Positions 1-8,870 of a DNA stretch of 64,000 bases are shown here, one piece after another (position 1 is the stretch's first letter; each line of letters starts with the position of its first letter). The DNA lies in the NCBI RefSeq assembly GCF_000423605.1, contig NZ_AUIH01000003.1, forward strand, positions 124,001-188,000. Direction: 5' to 3'. The stretch comes from Saccharospirillum impatiens DSM 12546 (GTDB lineage: Bacteria; Pseudomonadota; Gammaproteobacteria; Pseudomonadales; Natronospirillaceae). Made by a program: the position numbers and the translations under genes. Under the pieces are notes generated by a model. That model saw nothing but the letters and a program-made list of their open reading frames with translations, had not been told where the DNA came from and did no database searches.

Positions 1-1
1 G

Positions 2-175
2 GACGTCACCGGTGCGGCCGGAGTTGGCGTCGTTCTGGAGGCGCAACACCTGTGCATGATGATGCGGGGCGTTGAAAAGCAGCAATCTAAAACCACGACG
101 TCGGTTATGTTGGGCAGCTTTCGCACGTCACAAAACACACGCAATGAATTCCTCACCTTACTGGGACGTCGATAA
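2..175 (+). CDS. folE: GTP cyclohydrolase I, C-terminal end (partial)
   Basis: The window opens inside a reading frame whose last 57 residues match the C-terminus of type I GTP cyclohydrolase (FolE), which turns GTP into 7,8-dihydroneopterin triphosphate, the first step of folate and pterin synthesis. The diagnostic stretch is [15 protein letters not shown], which carries the zinc-ligand cysteine of the family, followed by TTTSVMLG. Its TAA stop shares one base with the next gene's ATG (TAATG), so the two are translationally coupled. The 5' part lies outside the window. Confidence 0.93.
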   Translation, partial: DVTGAAGVGVVLEAQHLCMMMRGVEKQQSKTTTSVMLGSFRTSQNTRNEFLTLLGRR

Positions 176-552
176 TGATTCACGAAAACACCGAAGCCTG
201 TATTCGCATCAAAGATCTTCGACTGCGTACCTATGTCGGCATTAAAGAAGAAGAAATCAAAAACAAACAGGACATCTTGCTGAACATAACCATTCGGTTC
301 GATGCCAGCGATGCCATTCATTCCACAGAGATCGAAGACACCCTTAATTACCGGGTGATCACCAAACAGATCATTGCCTTTGTAGAAGACAACCAGTTCC
401 TGCTACTTGAACGCATGACCCACGAAGTGCTGGCGCTGATTATGGAACACAGGGAAGTCCGTTTTGCCGAAGTTGAAATCGACAAGCCGCACGCATTGCG
501 TTTTGCAGAATCGGTTTCAATTTCCCTTTCCGCTACCCGACAGGCGCAATAG
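175..552 (+). CDS. folX: Dihydroneopterin triphosphate 2'-epimerase FolX
   Basis: This is a 125-residue member of the tunnelling-fold pterin family. It resembles E. coli FolX more than the aldolase FolB: it starts with IRIKDLRLRTYVGIKEEE and has the central DTLNYRVITK and VEIDKPHALRFAESVS motifs, with the pterin-anchoring glutamate in AEVEIDKPHALR. FolX epimerises dihydroneopterin triphosphate to the monapterin form, used in tetrahydromonapterin synthesis. Coupling to folE by a one-base overlap supports pterin metabolism. A dihydroneopterin aldolase role cannot be fully excluded from sequence alone. Confidence 0.9.
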   Translation: MIHENTEACIRIKDLRLRTYVGIKEEEIKNKQDILLNITIRFDASDAIHSTEIEDTLNYRVITKQIIAFVEDNQFLLLERMTHEVLALIMEHREVRFAEVEIDKPHALRFAESVSISLSATRQAQ

Positions 553-656
553 ATCGATTTGCATTCGATTTGCAAGACCCTGTGATCAATGGTTTGATAG
601 CGCGTTTTTTGGGGGTATCCACCTCCGGACTCCCATTGATCAGAGGCCCGACAGGC

Positions 657-1625
657 ATGGCGCATTACCTTATCATCAATACCGGTGGCACCATCGGGAT
701 GGCGGAAACCCCCTCGGGCCTGGCGCCCAAGGCGGGTTTGCTTAACGCCACCCTGAGCAGTGATGCTCGCCTGGCAACCTGGCAAGAGCACACCCTGAGC
801 TGGCAGGAATGGCAACCGCTGATTGATTCTTCGGATATTCGCCCCGGCCACTGGTATGAGTTGCGCGATCAGATACTTGAAACACAGTGCGATGGTGTGC
901 TGATCATTCACGGCACCGACACCCTCGCCTACAGCGCAGCGGCGCTGAGCTTCCTGCTTGCCGGCACCGGTAAAACCGTGGTTATTACCGGTGCCATGCG
1001 CCCTTTGATTCAGAGCAACAGCGACGGTTTTGCCAACCTGACGCTGGCACTTGACATCCTGAACCGTCAACAACCCGAGGTTTTTGTAGCCTTCAACGGA
1101 CGCTGCCTGCCCGCCAGCCGGGTCAGTAAAGTCGACACCGCGGCCGACAGCGCCTTTATGACGCCCAACTGGTCCGACAGTCTGTGGTCACAATCACCCG
1201 GCACCAGCAAGACGGTTATCAATCGTCCCTGGCGGCCATCAGCCCTGGGTGTTCAAACACTGTTTCCGGGTATGCCGATGGATGGCCTGATGAGCATGGT
1301 CGACAGGAATTACCGCGCGCTGGTGCTGAACACCTATGGCAGTGGCAACGTAATGACCGATTCAGCACTGGAGCGCATTCTGGAAAAAGCCAGCGACCAG
1401 TCCATACCCGTGTTCGTGCGCAGTCAGTGCCTGTTCGGAGAGGTGCATCTGGGCCAGTATGCAGCCAGTGGCCTGCTCAGTAAGGTCGGCGCTGTCGCCT
1501 GCGGCAGCATGCCGCTTGAAGCCGTGTTGGCAAAATTGCAGATCCTTTGCTCACAGTACAACGTCGCCAGCGATGTGGTCGACGGCTTTACCCAACCCTG
1601 GGCTCGGGAATGGCAGTCGCTGTAA
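657..1625 (+). CDS. ansA: L-asparaginase, type I (cytoplasmic)
   Basis: The gene encodes a 322-residue asparaginase/glutaminase-fold enzyme hydrolysing L-asparagine to aspartate and ammonia. Both catalytic threonine motifs are present: NTGGTIGM near the N-terminus and HGTDTLAYSA about 80 residues later. There is no signal peptide, so it fits the cytoplasmic type I class. An in-frame ATG exists upstream at 570, but homology begins exactly at MAHYLIINTGG, and an AGAGG sequence lies about 10 bases upstream, so I place the start at 657. Its last 38 bases overlap a convergent gene on the minus strand. Confidence 0.9.
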   Translation: MAHYLIINTGGTIGMAETPSGLAPKAGLLNATLSSDARLATWQEHTLSWQEWQPLIDSSDIRPGHWYELRDQILETQCDGVLIIHGTDTLAYSAAALSFLLAGTGKTVVITGAMRPLIQSNSDGFANLTLALDILNRQQPEVFVAFNGRCLPASRVSKVDTAADSAFMTPNWSDSLWSQSPGTSKTVINRPWRPSALGVQTLFPGMPMDGLMSMVDRNYRALVLNTYGSGNVMTDSALERILEKASDQSIPVFVRSQCLFGEVHLGQYAASGLLSKVGAVACGSMPLEAVLAKLQILCSQYNVASDVVDGFTQPWAREWQSL

Positions 1626-1998
1626 CCTGATCGAGAGCCAGCGGGTGTCCGCCCTCGGCGGCGAGTTGTAAATAGTGATCGGCACGGTCCGGGTCGGCTG
1701 CAAAACCGGGTAAAGTACCCTCGCGGTAGCACTGGTGCATTTGCCAGGCCGCTTTGGGTCGCCGGGCACTGGCGATACGACTCAGATAGCGCGCTCCGTC
1801 GGCCCGATGGCCGATATCCGAACCACGGTGCAGCAAGAGAAAGCCATAGAGCTCCTGCGCATCGGTCAGCCCCTGGTCCGCATAATATCGGAAGCCGCGC
1901 ATCAGCCGGCCGTGAACCCACCGATGCCGGGTCAACCAGCCCTGATGAAAAATCCGTTTCAGGCACCAGAAACCAATGTGATCACGTCGTTTGCTCAT
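1588..1998 (-). CDS. Sel1-repeat protein
   Basis: This encodes a 136-residue basic protein with at least two Sel1-like (TPR-related) helical repeats. Segments such as AQELYGFLLLHRG, KAAWQMHQCYREGTLPG and ADHYLQLAAEGGHPLA show the alanine/glycine spacing of SLR units. Sel1 repeats are protein-interaction scaffolds; no partner or precise role can be read here. No signal peptide is evident. Its 3' end runs 38 bases into the convergent asparaginase gene. Another minus-strand frame covers much of the same DNA, but only this one gives a recognisable repeat. Confidence 0.65.
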   Translation of the reverse strand: MSKRRDHIGFWCLKRIFHQGWLTRHRWVHGRLMRGFRYYADQGLTDAQELYGFLLLHRGSDIGHRADGARYLSRIASARRPKAAWQMHQCYREGTLPGFAADPDRADHYLQLAAEGGHPLALDQVTATAIPEPRVG

Positions 1999-2167
1999 CT
2001 TTTTTGTCTCTATCCTGTTTGTCTACCTGAGGCCGTTGAATAATACCGTTGTCAGGGTCCAGCAGTAATGGCAATGATGATACCTACTGAATGGGGTCGT
2101 GCGCAGCGGGTTCAATTGACCGACGGCTGCGATATACTGCGTGCCCTCATTTTTCTGCGGAGCTTCT

Positions 2168-2566
2168 ATGTCTCTTGGCACCTGGACACCTGCCGATTCT
2201 GCACCACAGCCACCGGCGCGCGACACCCTGATTCAAGCCGCATCGCTTGGACAAGCCGAAGCTGAGCTGTTCCCAACACAACCTCCGGACACCCTCGGTG
2301 AGTTGCAAAGCTGGATGAAGCAACCTCGATCACACTGGGAATCGATTCTGGTCCCCCTGGAAACCGAAACCCTGACCGCTCTCGTCCGTTTTTTTACACT
2401 GGCTGAGCAACACTGGGCGGGCTGGGACAGTGGCGACAAAAACCCGGCCATCTGGATCTGCAAAACACTCAAACCCAGAGGTGCTTTTCCCGATGCCGAG
2501 CTTACCCGCTGGGTCAAGGCTCACACCGACAACCGCTTCCTGCCTTACGGTAACCCGCTGGCATGA
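2168..2566 (+). CDS. Conserved hypothetical protein coupled to hrpB
   Basis: The product is a 132-residue soluble protein, rich in tryptophan and proline, with no recognised domain. The C-terminal half (around WDSGDKNPAIWICKTLKPRG and ending FLPYGNPLA) looks like a conserved module. I chose the ATG at 2168, preceded by GCGGAG, over one nine codons upstream. The stop overlaps the hrpB start as ATGA, so the two are probably translationally coupled. A role with the HrpB helicase is an inference from coupling only. Confidence 0.7.
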   Translation: MSLGTWTPADSAPQPPARDTLIQAASLGQAEAELFPTQPPDTLGELQSWMKQPRSHWESILVPLETETLTALVRFFTLAEQHWAGWDSGDKNPAIWICKTLKPRGAFPDAELTRWVKAHTDNRFLPYGNPLA

Positions 2567-4935
2567 GACCGGCATTGCCCGTTGACGCCATTCGCGACGC
2601 GGCAGTGTCGCATTGGCAGGCGGGTGGCTGTCTGGTGCAGTCGCCACCCGGCTCGGGCAAAACAACCCGATTACCTCTCTGGTTACTGGAAGAAACCCAT
2701 CAGGAAATACTGTTACTGCTGCCCAGGCGTTTGCCCGTCAAGCTGGCGGCGCAACAGCTGGCACGCCAACTGGGCGAAGCGGTCGGCCAGACAGTCGGTA
2801 TCAGCCTGCGAGATAACACCCAACGCAGCGCCAATACACGACTGACGGTGACAACCTACGGCGCCTTTTTGCGTCGGCTGACCCGGGATCCTGAGCTGAC
2901 CGGTGTCTGCACCGTTATTCTGGATGAATTTCATGAACGCCAGCTCGACCAGGACACCTGCCTGACCCTGCTGCACAGCTGCAAGTCCGTGTTCCGGCCC
3001 GACCTGAAACTGCTGATCATGTCTGCCACTCTGGCCATGGATACGCTGCACCAGCGGCTTGGTCTACCCAAAGTTGAATCAGACGGGCAACTGCACCCGT
3101 TAACAACACACTACCGACCAATGCGCCACAGCGACTGGCAAACGGCGCTGCTCGGCGTTGTCGAAGAAGCCCGCTACCAGTGCGATGACCATGTTCTCGT
3201 CTTCCTTCCCGGCCTGCGCGACATCGAGACGATCAATCAACGCTTACCGACAGGAACAGTCACCTTCATTGTCCACAGCCAGGTCAACAATGATGACCTG
3301 CTCGACCAGTTACGCACCAGCCCTGCTGGCGTGATACTCAGCACAAATCTGGCCGAAAGCAGTGTTACGTTGCCCCGCGTCCGTTGTGTGGTTGATCTGG
3401 GCCGAGAGCGCTATGCCCGGGTCGACCCACACACAGACCTGACCGAACTGGTTACCCGCCGTATCAGCAAATCCAGTGCTGATCAGCGAGCCGGACGCGC
3501 CGCCCGTGAAGGCCCCGGCCTGTGCTTCCGGCTCTGGTCCGAGACCGAGCACAATGCTCTGGCGCCTGATCAACCCGCTGAAATCACCCAGGCCGATCTA
3601 AAACCTCTGGTGTTGAACCTTGCCGACTGGGGATTGGACCCGGGAGAGGCCTTTTGGCTAACACCGCCCAACCCTGGTCGCTGGCGCGTCGCACTGGATC
3701 AACTTCAAGCCTGGCAGGCTGTCGATGCCAGCGGCACGCAATTGACCGATCACGGTCGCATACTGATGAGTATTGGCCTCACCCCGGCGCTGGCGCACCT
3801 GGTCAGCCTGGCAAAAAATCCGGCCATTATCAGCGACGCACTCTGGTTTGCCGCCCTGATGAGCCTGGAACAACCGCTGCCAGAGCCTGTGCGCGAGACC
3901 TTTTTAGCACGGGTTGCCCAAGGGGATGCGCGCCTGAAACAGGAGGCACGGCGTCTGGCCCGGTCTCTTGGAATGAACCTCGCCAAACAGGCAGAGCCTT
4001 TGCCCGATGAATTACTGATCAGGGCAATACCGCAACGTCTGGTTCGAGTAGACCCGGATGCCTACGCCCGGTTGGCGTCGGGTCGGCAAGTGCGTTGCAG
4101 CAACGAGTCACCAAAGCCCGGCTGGTATCTGTTACTGCACGGACAAGACCAGGGTGATAGCGTGTTAGCGCATGCACTGTGGCCACTGGATGAGGCGGCC
4201 GTACGGTCGGCGTTGCCGGAAACGGAATCCGTTCGCTACCGCCCGGAACTCGATCGTTTCGAAGCAGAGCGCCGTCTTGGTGCCTTCGTGCTGTCCACCC
4301 GGCCAACCCGGCCGAACGTCAGTCAGCGCTTGACCGCCTGGCAAAATAGCCTGGCCCGGACACCGGTCGAGCACTGGCCTGACAAGGCATCGCTCAAACC
4401 CTGGCTGGATCGCTACCTGCTGGTGCGTCAGCACCTGTCCGATGACTGGCCAGACCTACCGACTCCTGAAGCGCTGGTGTCATGGGCCGAACCCTATCTG
4501 GCGGCATTGACGAAGTTATCGGGCCTGGACACACGCGAGGTCCTCAACGCCTGGCTCGGCTACGACCGGGTTCAACAGTTAAGGCACCTGTGCCCGTCTC
4601 ATTGGACAGCCCCCTCCGGTCGAAACATTCCACTGACTTACACGGCTGGAGCTAACCGGGCTAGTGCTGACCTGAAACTGCAGGAAGCGTTTGGGCTGAC
4701 TGAATCACCCTCGCTGATTAACGGCAAACTGACCCTGACCCTCAATCTGCAGGCGCCCAATGGACGTACCCTGGCCAGTGTCATCGATTTGCCACACTTC
4801 TGGTCTAGCGTTTACCCTGAGATCCGCAAGGAAATGCGCGGCCGTTACAACAAACACCCCTGGCCAACCGACCCGATGGACGCGCCGGCAACACAGGCCA
4901 CCAACCGCCAACTGGCCAAACAACGCTCACAATAA
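2563..4935 (+). CDS. hrpB: ATP-dependent RNA helicase HrpB
   Basis: This is a 790-residue DEAH/RHA-type helicase of about the usual HrpB length. Motif I (PPGSGKTT) is at residues 28-35, motif II (DEFHER) at 121-126, followed by SATL (motif III), STNLAESSVTL and QRAGRAARE (motif VI). The long region after the helicase core is the HrpB-specific C-terminal domain. HrpB is a non-essential bacterial RNA helicase of poorly defined substrate. It is translated from an ATG overlapping the preceding stop, and dgkA follows 18 bases downstream. Confidence 0.95.
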   Translation: MRPALPVDAIRDAAVSHWQAGGCLVQSPPGSGKTTRLPLWLLEETHQEILLLLPRRLPVKLAAQQLARQLGEAVGQTVGISLRDNTQRSANTRLTVTTYGAFLRRLTRDPELTGVCTVILDEFHERQLDQDTCLTLLHSCKSVFRPDLKLLIMSATLAMDTLHQRLGLPKVESDGQLHPLTTHYRPMRHSDWQTALLGVVEEARYQCDDHVLVFLPGLRDIETINQRLPTGTVTFIVHSQVNNDDLLDQLRTSPAGVILSTNLAESSVTLPRVRCVVDLGRERYARVDPHTDLTELVTRRISKSSADQRAGRAAREGPGLCFRLWSETEHNALAPDQPAEITQADLKPLVLNLADWGLDPGEAFWLTPPNPGRWRVALDQLQAWQAVDASGTQLTDHGRILMSIGLTPALAHLVSLAKNPAIISDALWFAALMSLEQPLPEPVRETFLARVAQGDARLKQEARRLARSLGMNLAKQAEPLPDELLIRAIPQRLVRVDPDAYARLASGRQVRCSNESPKPGWYLLLHGQDQGDSVLAHALWPLDEAAVRSALPETESVRYRPELDRFEAERRLGAFVLSTRPTRPNVSQRLTAWQNSLARTPVEHWPDKASLKPWLDRYLLVRQHLSDDWPDLPTPEALVSWAEPYLAALTKLSGLDTREVLNAWLGYDRVQQLRHLCPSHWTAPSGRNIPLTYTAGANRASADLKLQEAFGLTESPSLINGKLTLTLNLQAPNGRTLASVIDLPHFWSSVYPEIRKEMRGRYNKHPWPTDPMDAPATQATNRQLAKQRSQ

Positions 4936-4953
4936 CGAGGTTCCAACCACTCT

Positions 4954-5358
4954 ATGGATTCATATTCGCGCATCAGGGAACTTCGTAACCTGCCCGCCAG
5001 AGGCCTGCAACGCTGGATCAATGCCACCCGCTACAGTTGGCAGGGGTTGCGCAGTGCGGTTAGACACGAGGAAGCCTTCCGCCAGGAAACCATCGCCCTG
5101 GTGATCGGCCTACCCGCCGCTCTGTGGATTGGATCTACCGTTTGGCAGGCGGCCATGCTGGTCGCGGCACTGCTACTGATCATGGTGGTTGAGATGATCA
5201 ACAGTGCGCTGGAGGCCCTGGTTGACCGGGTCAGTACGGATTTTCACGAATTATCCGGGCGCACCAAGGATATGGGCTCCGCTGCGGTATTACTGACGAT
5301 AGGCATTGCCGTCACTGTGTGGGGGGCTGCTATCTGGCAGAAATGGCTGGCTGGCTAA
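4954..5358 (+). CDS. dgkA: Diacylglycerol kinase, integral membrane
   Basis: This encodes a 134-residue small trimeric-type membrane kinase that phosphorylates diacylglycerol to phosphatidate, recycling lipid head-group donors. It has an N-terminal cytoplasmic amphipathic part, then three hydrophobic helices. The family signature EMINSALEALVDRVS and the following ELSGRTKDMGSAAVLL are nearly identical to E. coli DgkA, including the catalytic glutamates. It lies 18 bases behind hrpB on the same strand, so co-transcription is likely. Confidence 0.95.
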   Translation: MDSYSRIRELRNLPARGLQRWINATRYSWQGLRSAVRHEEAFRQETIALVIGLPAALWIGSTVWQAAMLVAALLLIMVVEMINSALEALVDRVSTDFHELSGRTKDMGSAAVLLTIGIAVTVWGAAIWQKWLAG

Positions 5359-5403
5359 GTCAACCGACCCCTACTCTTGTCAGGGGCACCAGGGCCAGGA
5401 TTT

Positions 5404-5805
5404 TCAAAAATCGCTAAATGCCTGGTATGGCCATATTTGAGCCGGCCGATCCTCCACACGCTCAATCAATCCGTAGTCGCCTTCAATACGGGCCATTATG
5501 GTCATGGCCAGTTCAAATTCAGCTTGCTCTCCGATGTCTTCGCCGGTAATCGCGAAACACAGTTTTCGGTTGGAGCGCATAAAACCTCTTACCGTAATCG
5601 ATTCGGTGTTGAAACGCTGAACAAAACTCTTGATCGGTTCGCACTGGGCATCAGGTGCCTGATTGAGGGTCAGGTTCCAGACACGCTCCCAACAGCGGGC
5701 GGCGAGTCGAATTCTCGGTGGCAATGGTGGCAGCTCGGTCGAGCTGTACCGGGGTGCGTGCAGTCTGCTGACATTGGCATCAATTCTGGATTTTGCTTCG
5801 GTCAT
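5404..5805 (-). CDS. Hypothetical protein
   Basis: This encodes a 133-residue soluble protein I do not recognise. It has a proline-rich N-terminal part (TELPPLPPRIRLAARCWE) and a C-terminal half alternating strand-like and helical segments. No signal peptide or membrane segment is visible. An AGGGCG sequence precedes the ATG at a suitable distance, and amino-acid composition is balanced, unlike the opposite-strand frame over the same DNA. It converges on dgkA with only 45 bases between the stops, and no clear terminator lies there. Confidence 0.6.
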   Translation of the reverse strand: MTEAKSRIDANVSRLHAPRYSSTELPPLPPRIRLAARCWERVWNLTLNQAPDAQCEPIKSFVQRFNTESITVRGFMRSNRKLCFAITGEDIGEQAEFELAMTIMARIEGDYGLIERVEDRPAQIWPYQAFSDF

Positions 5806-6083
5806 GTTCGCCCTGTCTGGTCAGTCGAATGGTACTGTAAAGCGACCGGCTGCCTCTTTATCCGATGAGAGCAACTGGCCTGCCTGGTACACCTCGTCTT
5901 TCCGTGACTTGCAACGCTGAATGCAGTGATCTTACCGGTCGTCTTCTCCCTGACTAAAAAGTAACCTATACACTTTCACAGCAAAGTCAATTCCCCTGCA
6001 CCCAAACTGTGCTTCACAACGCAGTTAAAACGCGGGTTCTGCCGGTGGTCGTCAAAATATCGTCACCTTTCATGCCAATAACA

Positions 6084-6395
6084 TTATTCGCAATAAAGCT
6101 GATGCATCAGACCGATAACCTGTTCCGCCTCATCACTGGCGATTCGGTAATACACCGTCTGCGCCTGTTTACGCACCTTAACGAGATGATCGCGGCGCAA
6201 GCGCGCCAGATGCTGCGACAGGGCCGACTGACTAAGGTCGATGCGCATATTCAGCTCAGAGACGGACTTTTCGCCGTCGAGGAGGTTGCACAGGATCAGC
6301 AATCGGCACTCGTTACTCAACGCTTTCAGCAGCAGTGACGCTTCGTGAACACTCCGCTCCATGTCATCGACAACCCGTTGCGTCCCGGTGGCCAT
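6084..6395 (-). CDS. ArsR-family repressor with SqrR/BigR-like cysteine pair
   Basis: This is a 103-residue winged-helix ArsR/SmtB protein: LLKALSNECRLLILCNLL (helix 1-2) then the recognition region SQSALSQHLARLRRDHLV and the wing VYYRIA. It lacks the metal-binding ELCVCDL motif of arsenic or zinc sensors. Cys36 in the LLILC helix and Cys102 near the C-terminus (LYCE) sit where the BigR/SqrR/YgaV group has its two redox cysteines, which sense reactive sulfur species. Cys30 is extra. A strong AAGGAGTG ribosome site precedes the ATG. No sulfide-oxidation genes are adjacent, so its targets are unknown. Confidence 0.85.
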   Translation of the reverse strand: MATGTQRVVDDMERSVHEASLLLKALSNECRLLILCNLLDGEKSVSELNMRIDLSQSALSQHLARLRRDHLVKVRKQAQTVYYRIASDEAEQVIGLMHQLYCE

Positions 6396-6574
6396 TGAGT
6401 TGCACTCCTTAGTTATGTGAACGCAAATGATAAACGACTACCGACTGCTTTCTCTACCGGTAACTGTTCTTTTTTAAACGATGCCGGCGTCAAACGCGTC
6501 TGCCGCCACCTGATTCTTGGCAAGCATCTGCCATTGCATTACTCTGCCGACCACTACGATTGACAGGCAAGCCC

Positions 6575-7018
6575 ATGACCGACACCCAAATACCGCGACC
6601 TGCAGGGCTGACACGCCTGATCGGCAGTCTTGTTTACGACTGGCTGGTACTGCTAGGGGTACTGATGTTGCTCGGCTTTATCGCCGTAGCGTTCAATAAG
6701 TTTCTGACCGGTGCCGATGCCATCGAGCCGGGTAATCCGCTCTTTGTACTCTGGAATCTGGTTATCATCTACTTCTATTTTGCCGGCTTCTGGGTCACCA
6801 AGACCCAAACGGTGGGTATGCGCGCCTGGCGCATCTATGTGGCATCGACCAACGACCGCCCACTGGGCTGGATGCACGCCACCTTGCGCATGCTCGCAGC
6901 CATACCAGCCTGGGGGCTGGCTGGTATGGGGGTATTTTGGCGCTATACGAACCGCGACCGCCTCGGGTGGCAAGACCAGGCAAGCTGGACCCAGATTTAC
7001 TATCGTCCCAAGCGATGA
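6575..7018 (+). CDS. RDD-family membrane protein
   Basis: The gene gives a 147-residue protein with three predicted membrane segments (roughly residues 20-42, 60-82 and 105-125) and the RDD signature: RLIGSLVYDWL in the first helix, TVGMRAWRIYV after the second and a C-terminal RDRLGWQDQAS. RDD proteins are small membrane proteins of mostly unknown role, some linked to ion tolerance. The start at 6575 is preferred over an ATG five codons upstream because ACAGGC precedes it at normal distance. In pseudomonads an RDD gene also lies near pepA, usually with lptFG, which are absent here. Confidence 0.85.
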   Translation: MTDTQIPRPAGLTRLIGSLVYDWLVLLGVLMLLGFIAVAFNKFLTGADAIEPGNPLFVLWNLVIIYFYFAGFWVTKTQTVGMRAWRIYVASTNDRPLGWMHATLRMLAAIPAWGLAGMGVFWRYTNRDRLGWQDQASWTQIYYRPKR

Positions 7019-7179
7019 CCGATCAGCGTTCGTTTGCGCTGACACCCCGGTCAACAAGAAATACACCCTAACATCGCCCATACGCTGCCAAGTCACGGCG
7101 CCTTTGGCTATCATGGAAGCACGAACCGGATATACATCCCGGTCAAATTCGTTTGTTCACCGCTTAGATTGGAGCCATC

Positions 7180-8658
7180 ATGCAATTTACCGTTTCATCC
7201 GCCGCCCTCGGGGCTGCCAACACCGATGCCCTGGTTATTTTCCATTTTGAAGATGCGGACAGCACTGCGCTGACTGCACTGACCGAAACACATCCCAAGT
7301 TGATTCAGTCTCTGCGCGACGGCAAGGTTCTGTCTGCCAAGACCGGTCAGGTCACACCGCTGCTGGGTCACAATGACCTGCCAGCCGGGCAGGTTTTCGT
7401 CATTGGTGCCGGCAAACAAGGTGAATTCCGCGAAAATCAGTTCATCAAAGTTATAAAAGCAGCCATCACCACGTTAAAAGGCACTCAGGCAAAAACGGCC
7501 AGCATTGCTCTGGACGATATTCAGGTCGCAGGCCGCAGCCTGCCCTGGACAGCCCAGAAAGCGACGGAAGTCATTCTCACCGGCCTTTACCAGTATGACA
7601 CCACCAAATCCAAAAAAGCCGATGCCAGCAGTCTGACCGCGCTGACGTTTCTCAGCGCAGACGACGCGCTCGATGCACCGGTTCGGACCGGCAAGGCCCT
7701 CGCCCATGGCGTCAATGTCGCACGCGAGCTGGGCAATTTACCCGCAAACATCTGTAACCCCCAGTATCTGGCCGAACAAGCCCAGAATTTGGCAGATGCT
7801 TACGATGAAATCAGTGTCGAAATTCTCAGTCAAAAAGAAATGGAAGCGCTCGGCATGGGATCGTTTCTTGCCGTGACCCAGGGCAGCGCCAACCCGCCCT
7901 ACGTACTGGTGATGAAATACCAGGGCGCCAGTGCCAGCGAAAAACCCCATGTGTTGGTTGGTAAAGGCCTCACCTTCGACACCGGTGGCATCTCGATCAA
8001 ACCCGCCCAGGGCATGGAAGACATGAAGTTCGACATGCTTGGCGCGGCGTCGGTGTTCGGCACCATGAACACCATTGCCGAACTCAAACCCGAACTGAAC
8101 GTTATTGGTGTTGTGGCTGCCGCTGAGAACATGTGCTCAGGCACAGCAACACGCCCCGGCGATGTCGTCAGCAGCATGTCGGGCAAAACCATTGAAATCA
8201 TCAATACCGATGCCGAAGGTCGCCTGGTGCTCTGCGATGCCCTGACCTATGTCGAACGGTTCGATCCAGCCAGCGTTGTTGATATCGCGACGTTGACCGG
8301 AGCGATCGTTATCGGCCTGGGTCACCACCCACTGGCGGTCTATGCCAATGATGACACCCTGCAACAGGACCTGGTCAGCGCTGGCACAGCAGCCTGGGAT
8401 CGCGGCTGGCCGATGCCGCTGTGGGACGACTATCGGGACGAGCTCGACAGCCCCTACGCCGACCTGCGCAACATCGGCCAGGGTCGCGCCGGCGGCTCTA
8501 TTACAGCGGCGGTCTTTTTGTCCCAGTTCACCGAAAAATACAAGTGGGCCCACCTGGACATTGCCGGCGCCGGCTGGACCTCCGCTAAAGAAGGCGCCAC
8601 CGGCCGCCCTGTAGGCCTGCTAACCCACTATTTGCTCAGCCAGTTGAGCCATTATTGA
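7180..8658 (+). CDS. pepA: Leucyl aminopeptidase (M17)
   Basis: The product is a 492-residue cytosolic M17 aminopeptidase that removes N-terminal residues, notably leucine, from peptides; in E. coli PepA is also a DNA-binding accessory factor in Xer recombination and carAB control. The two-metal centre is visible in KGLTFDTGGISIKP, the aspartates downstream, and the signature NTDAEGRL at residues 342-349. The N-terminal domain (about residues 1-165) is less conserved, as usual. The order pepA-holC-valS is widely conserved in gammaproteobacteria, but here a 461-base insert with palindromic repeats separates pepA from holC. Confidence 0.96.
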   Translation: MQFTVSSAALGAANTDALVIFHFEDADSTALTALTETHPKLIQSLRDGKVLSAKTGQVTPLLGHNDLPAGQVFVIGAGKQGEFRENQFIKVIKAAITTLKGTQAKTASIALDDIQVAGRSLPWTAQKATEVILTGLYQYDTTKSKKADASSLTALTFLSADDALDAPVRTGKALAHGVNVARELGNLPANICNPQYLAEQAQNLADAYDEISVEILSQKEMEALGMGSFLAVTQGSANPPYVLVMKYQGASASEKPHVLVGKGLTFDTGGISIKPAQGMEDMKFDMLGAASVFGTMNTIAELKPELNVIGVVAAAENMCSGTATRPGDVVSSMSGKTIEIINTDAEGRLVLCDALTYVERFDPASVVDIATLTGAIVIGLGHHPLAVYANDDTLQQDLVSAGTAAWDRGWPMPLWDDYRDELDSPYADLRNIGQGRAGGSITAAVFLSQFTEKYKWAHLDIAGAGWTSAKEGATGRPVGLLTHYLLSQLSHY

Positions 8659-8702
8659 CCTAAGGGTTACTCAAGAGGTGGCCCTGGCCCGCGTCGTCAC
8701 CA

Positions 8703-8789
8703 GTGATGCCTCTGCGGGGTCGGCGTGAATCCGTCCATGGAGTCTAGACCGCAGCATCCCTGCTGCGGACTTCCCCGCAGAGGCATCAC
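8703..8789. repeat. Palindromic intergenic repeat element, copy 1
   Basis: Perfect 17-base inverted arms lie at 8703-8719 (GTGATGCCTCTGCGGGG) and 8773-8789. Between them is a second perfect hairpin, CCGCAGCA-TCCC-TGCTGCGG, at 8749-8768. The internal sequence CGGCGTGAATCCGTCCATGGA gives the element a direction. No coding capacity is apparent. It has the same layout as the element at 8871-8990 read from the other strand, so both are copies of one interspersed repeat family. Similar GC-rich imperfect palindromes are known between genes in marine gammaproteobacteria, from general knowledge; I cannot count copies here. Confidence 0.8.
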
Positions 8790-8870
8790 CGGCACCCGTC
8801 GCTCAGATTGTGCACAAGCCTAGACTCTGGACACCAACTCAAGGTTCGGAGTTCGCGAGACATACAGCGC

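Noticed and set aside
348-1073. 241-residue minus-strand open frame over folX and ansA
   Set aside because: It is antisense to two well-supported genes, has no recognisable domain and its composition reflects the opposite strand.
1424-1966. 180-residue minus-strand frame overlapping the Sel1 gene
   Set aside because: Only the alternative frame ending at 1588 shows Sel1-type repeats; this one is rich in arginine, proline and serine and overlaps more of ansA.
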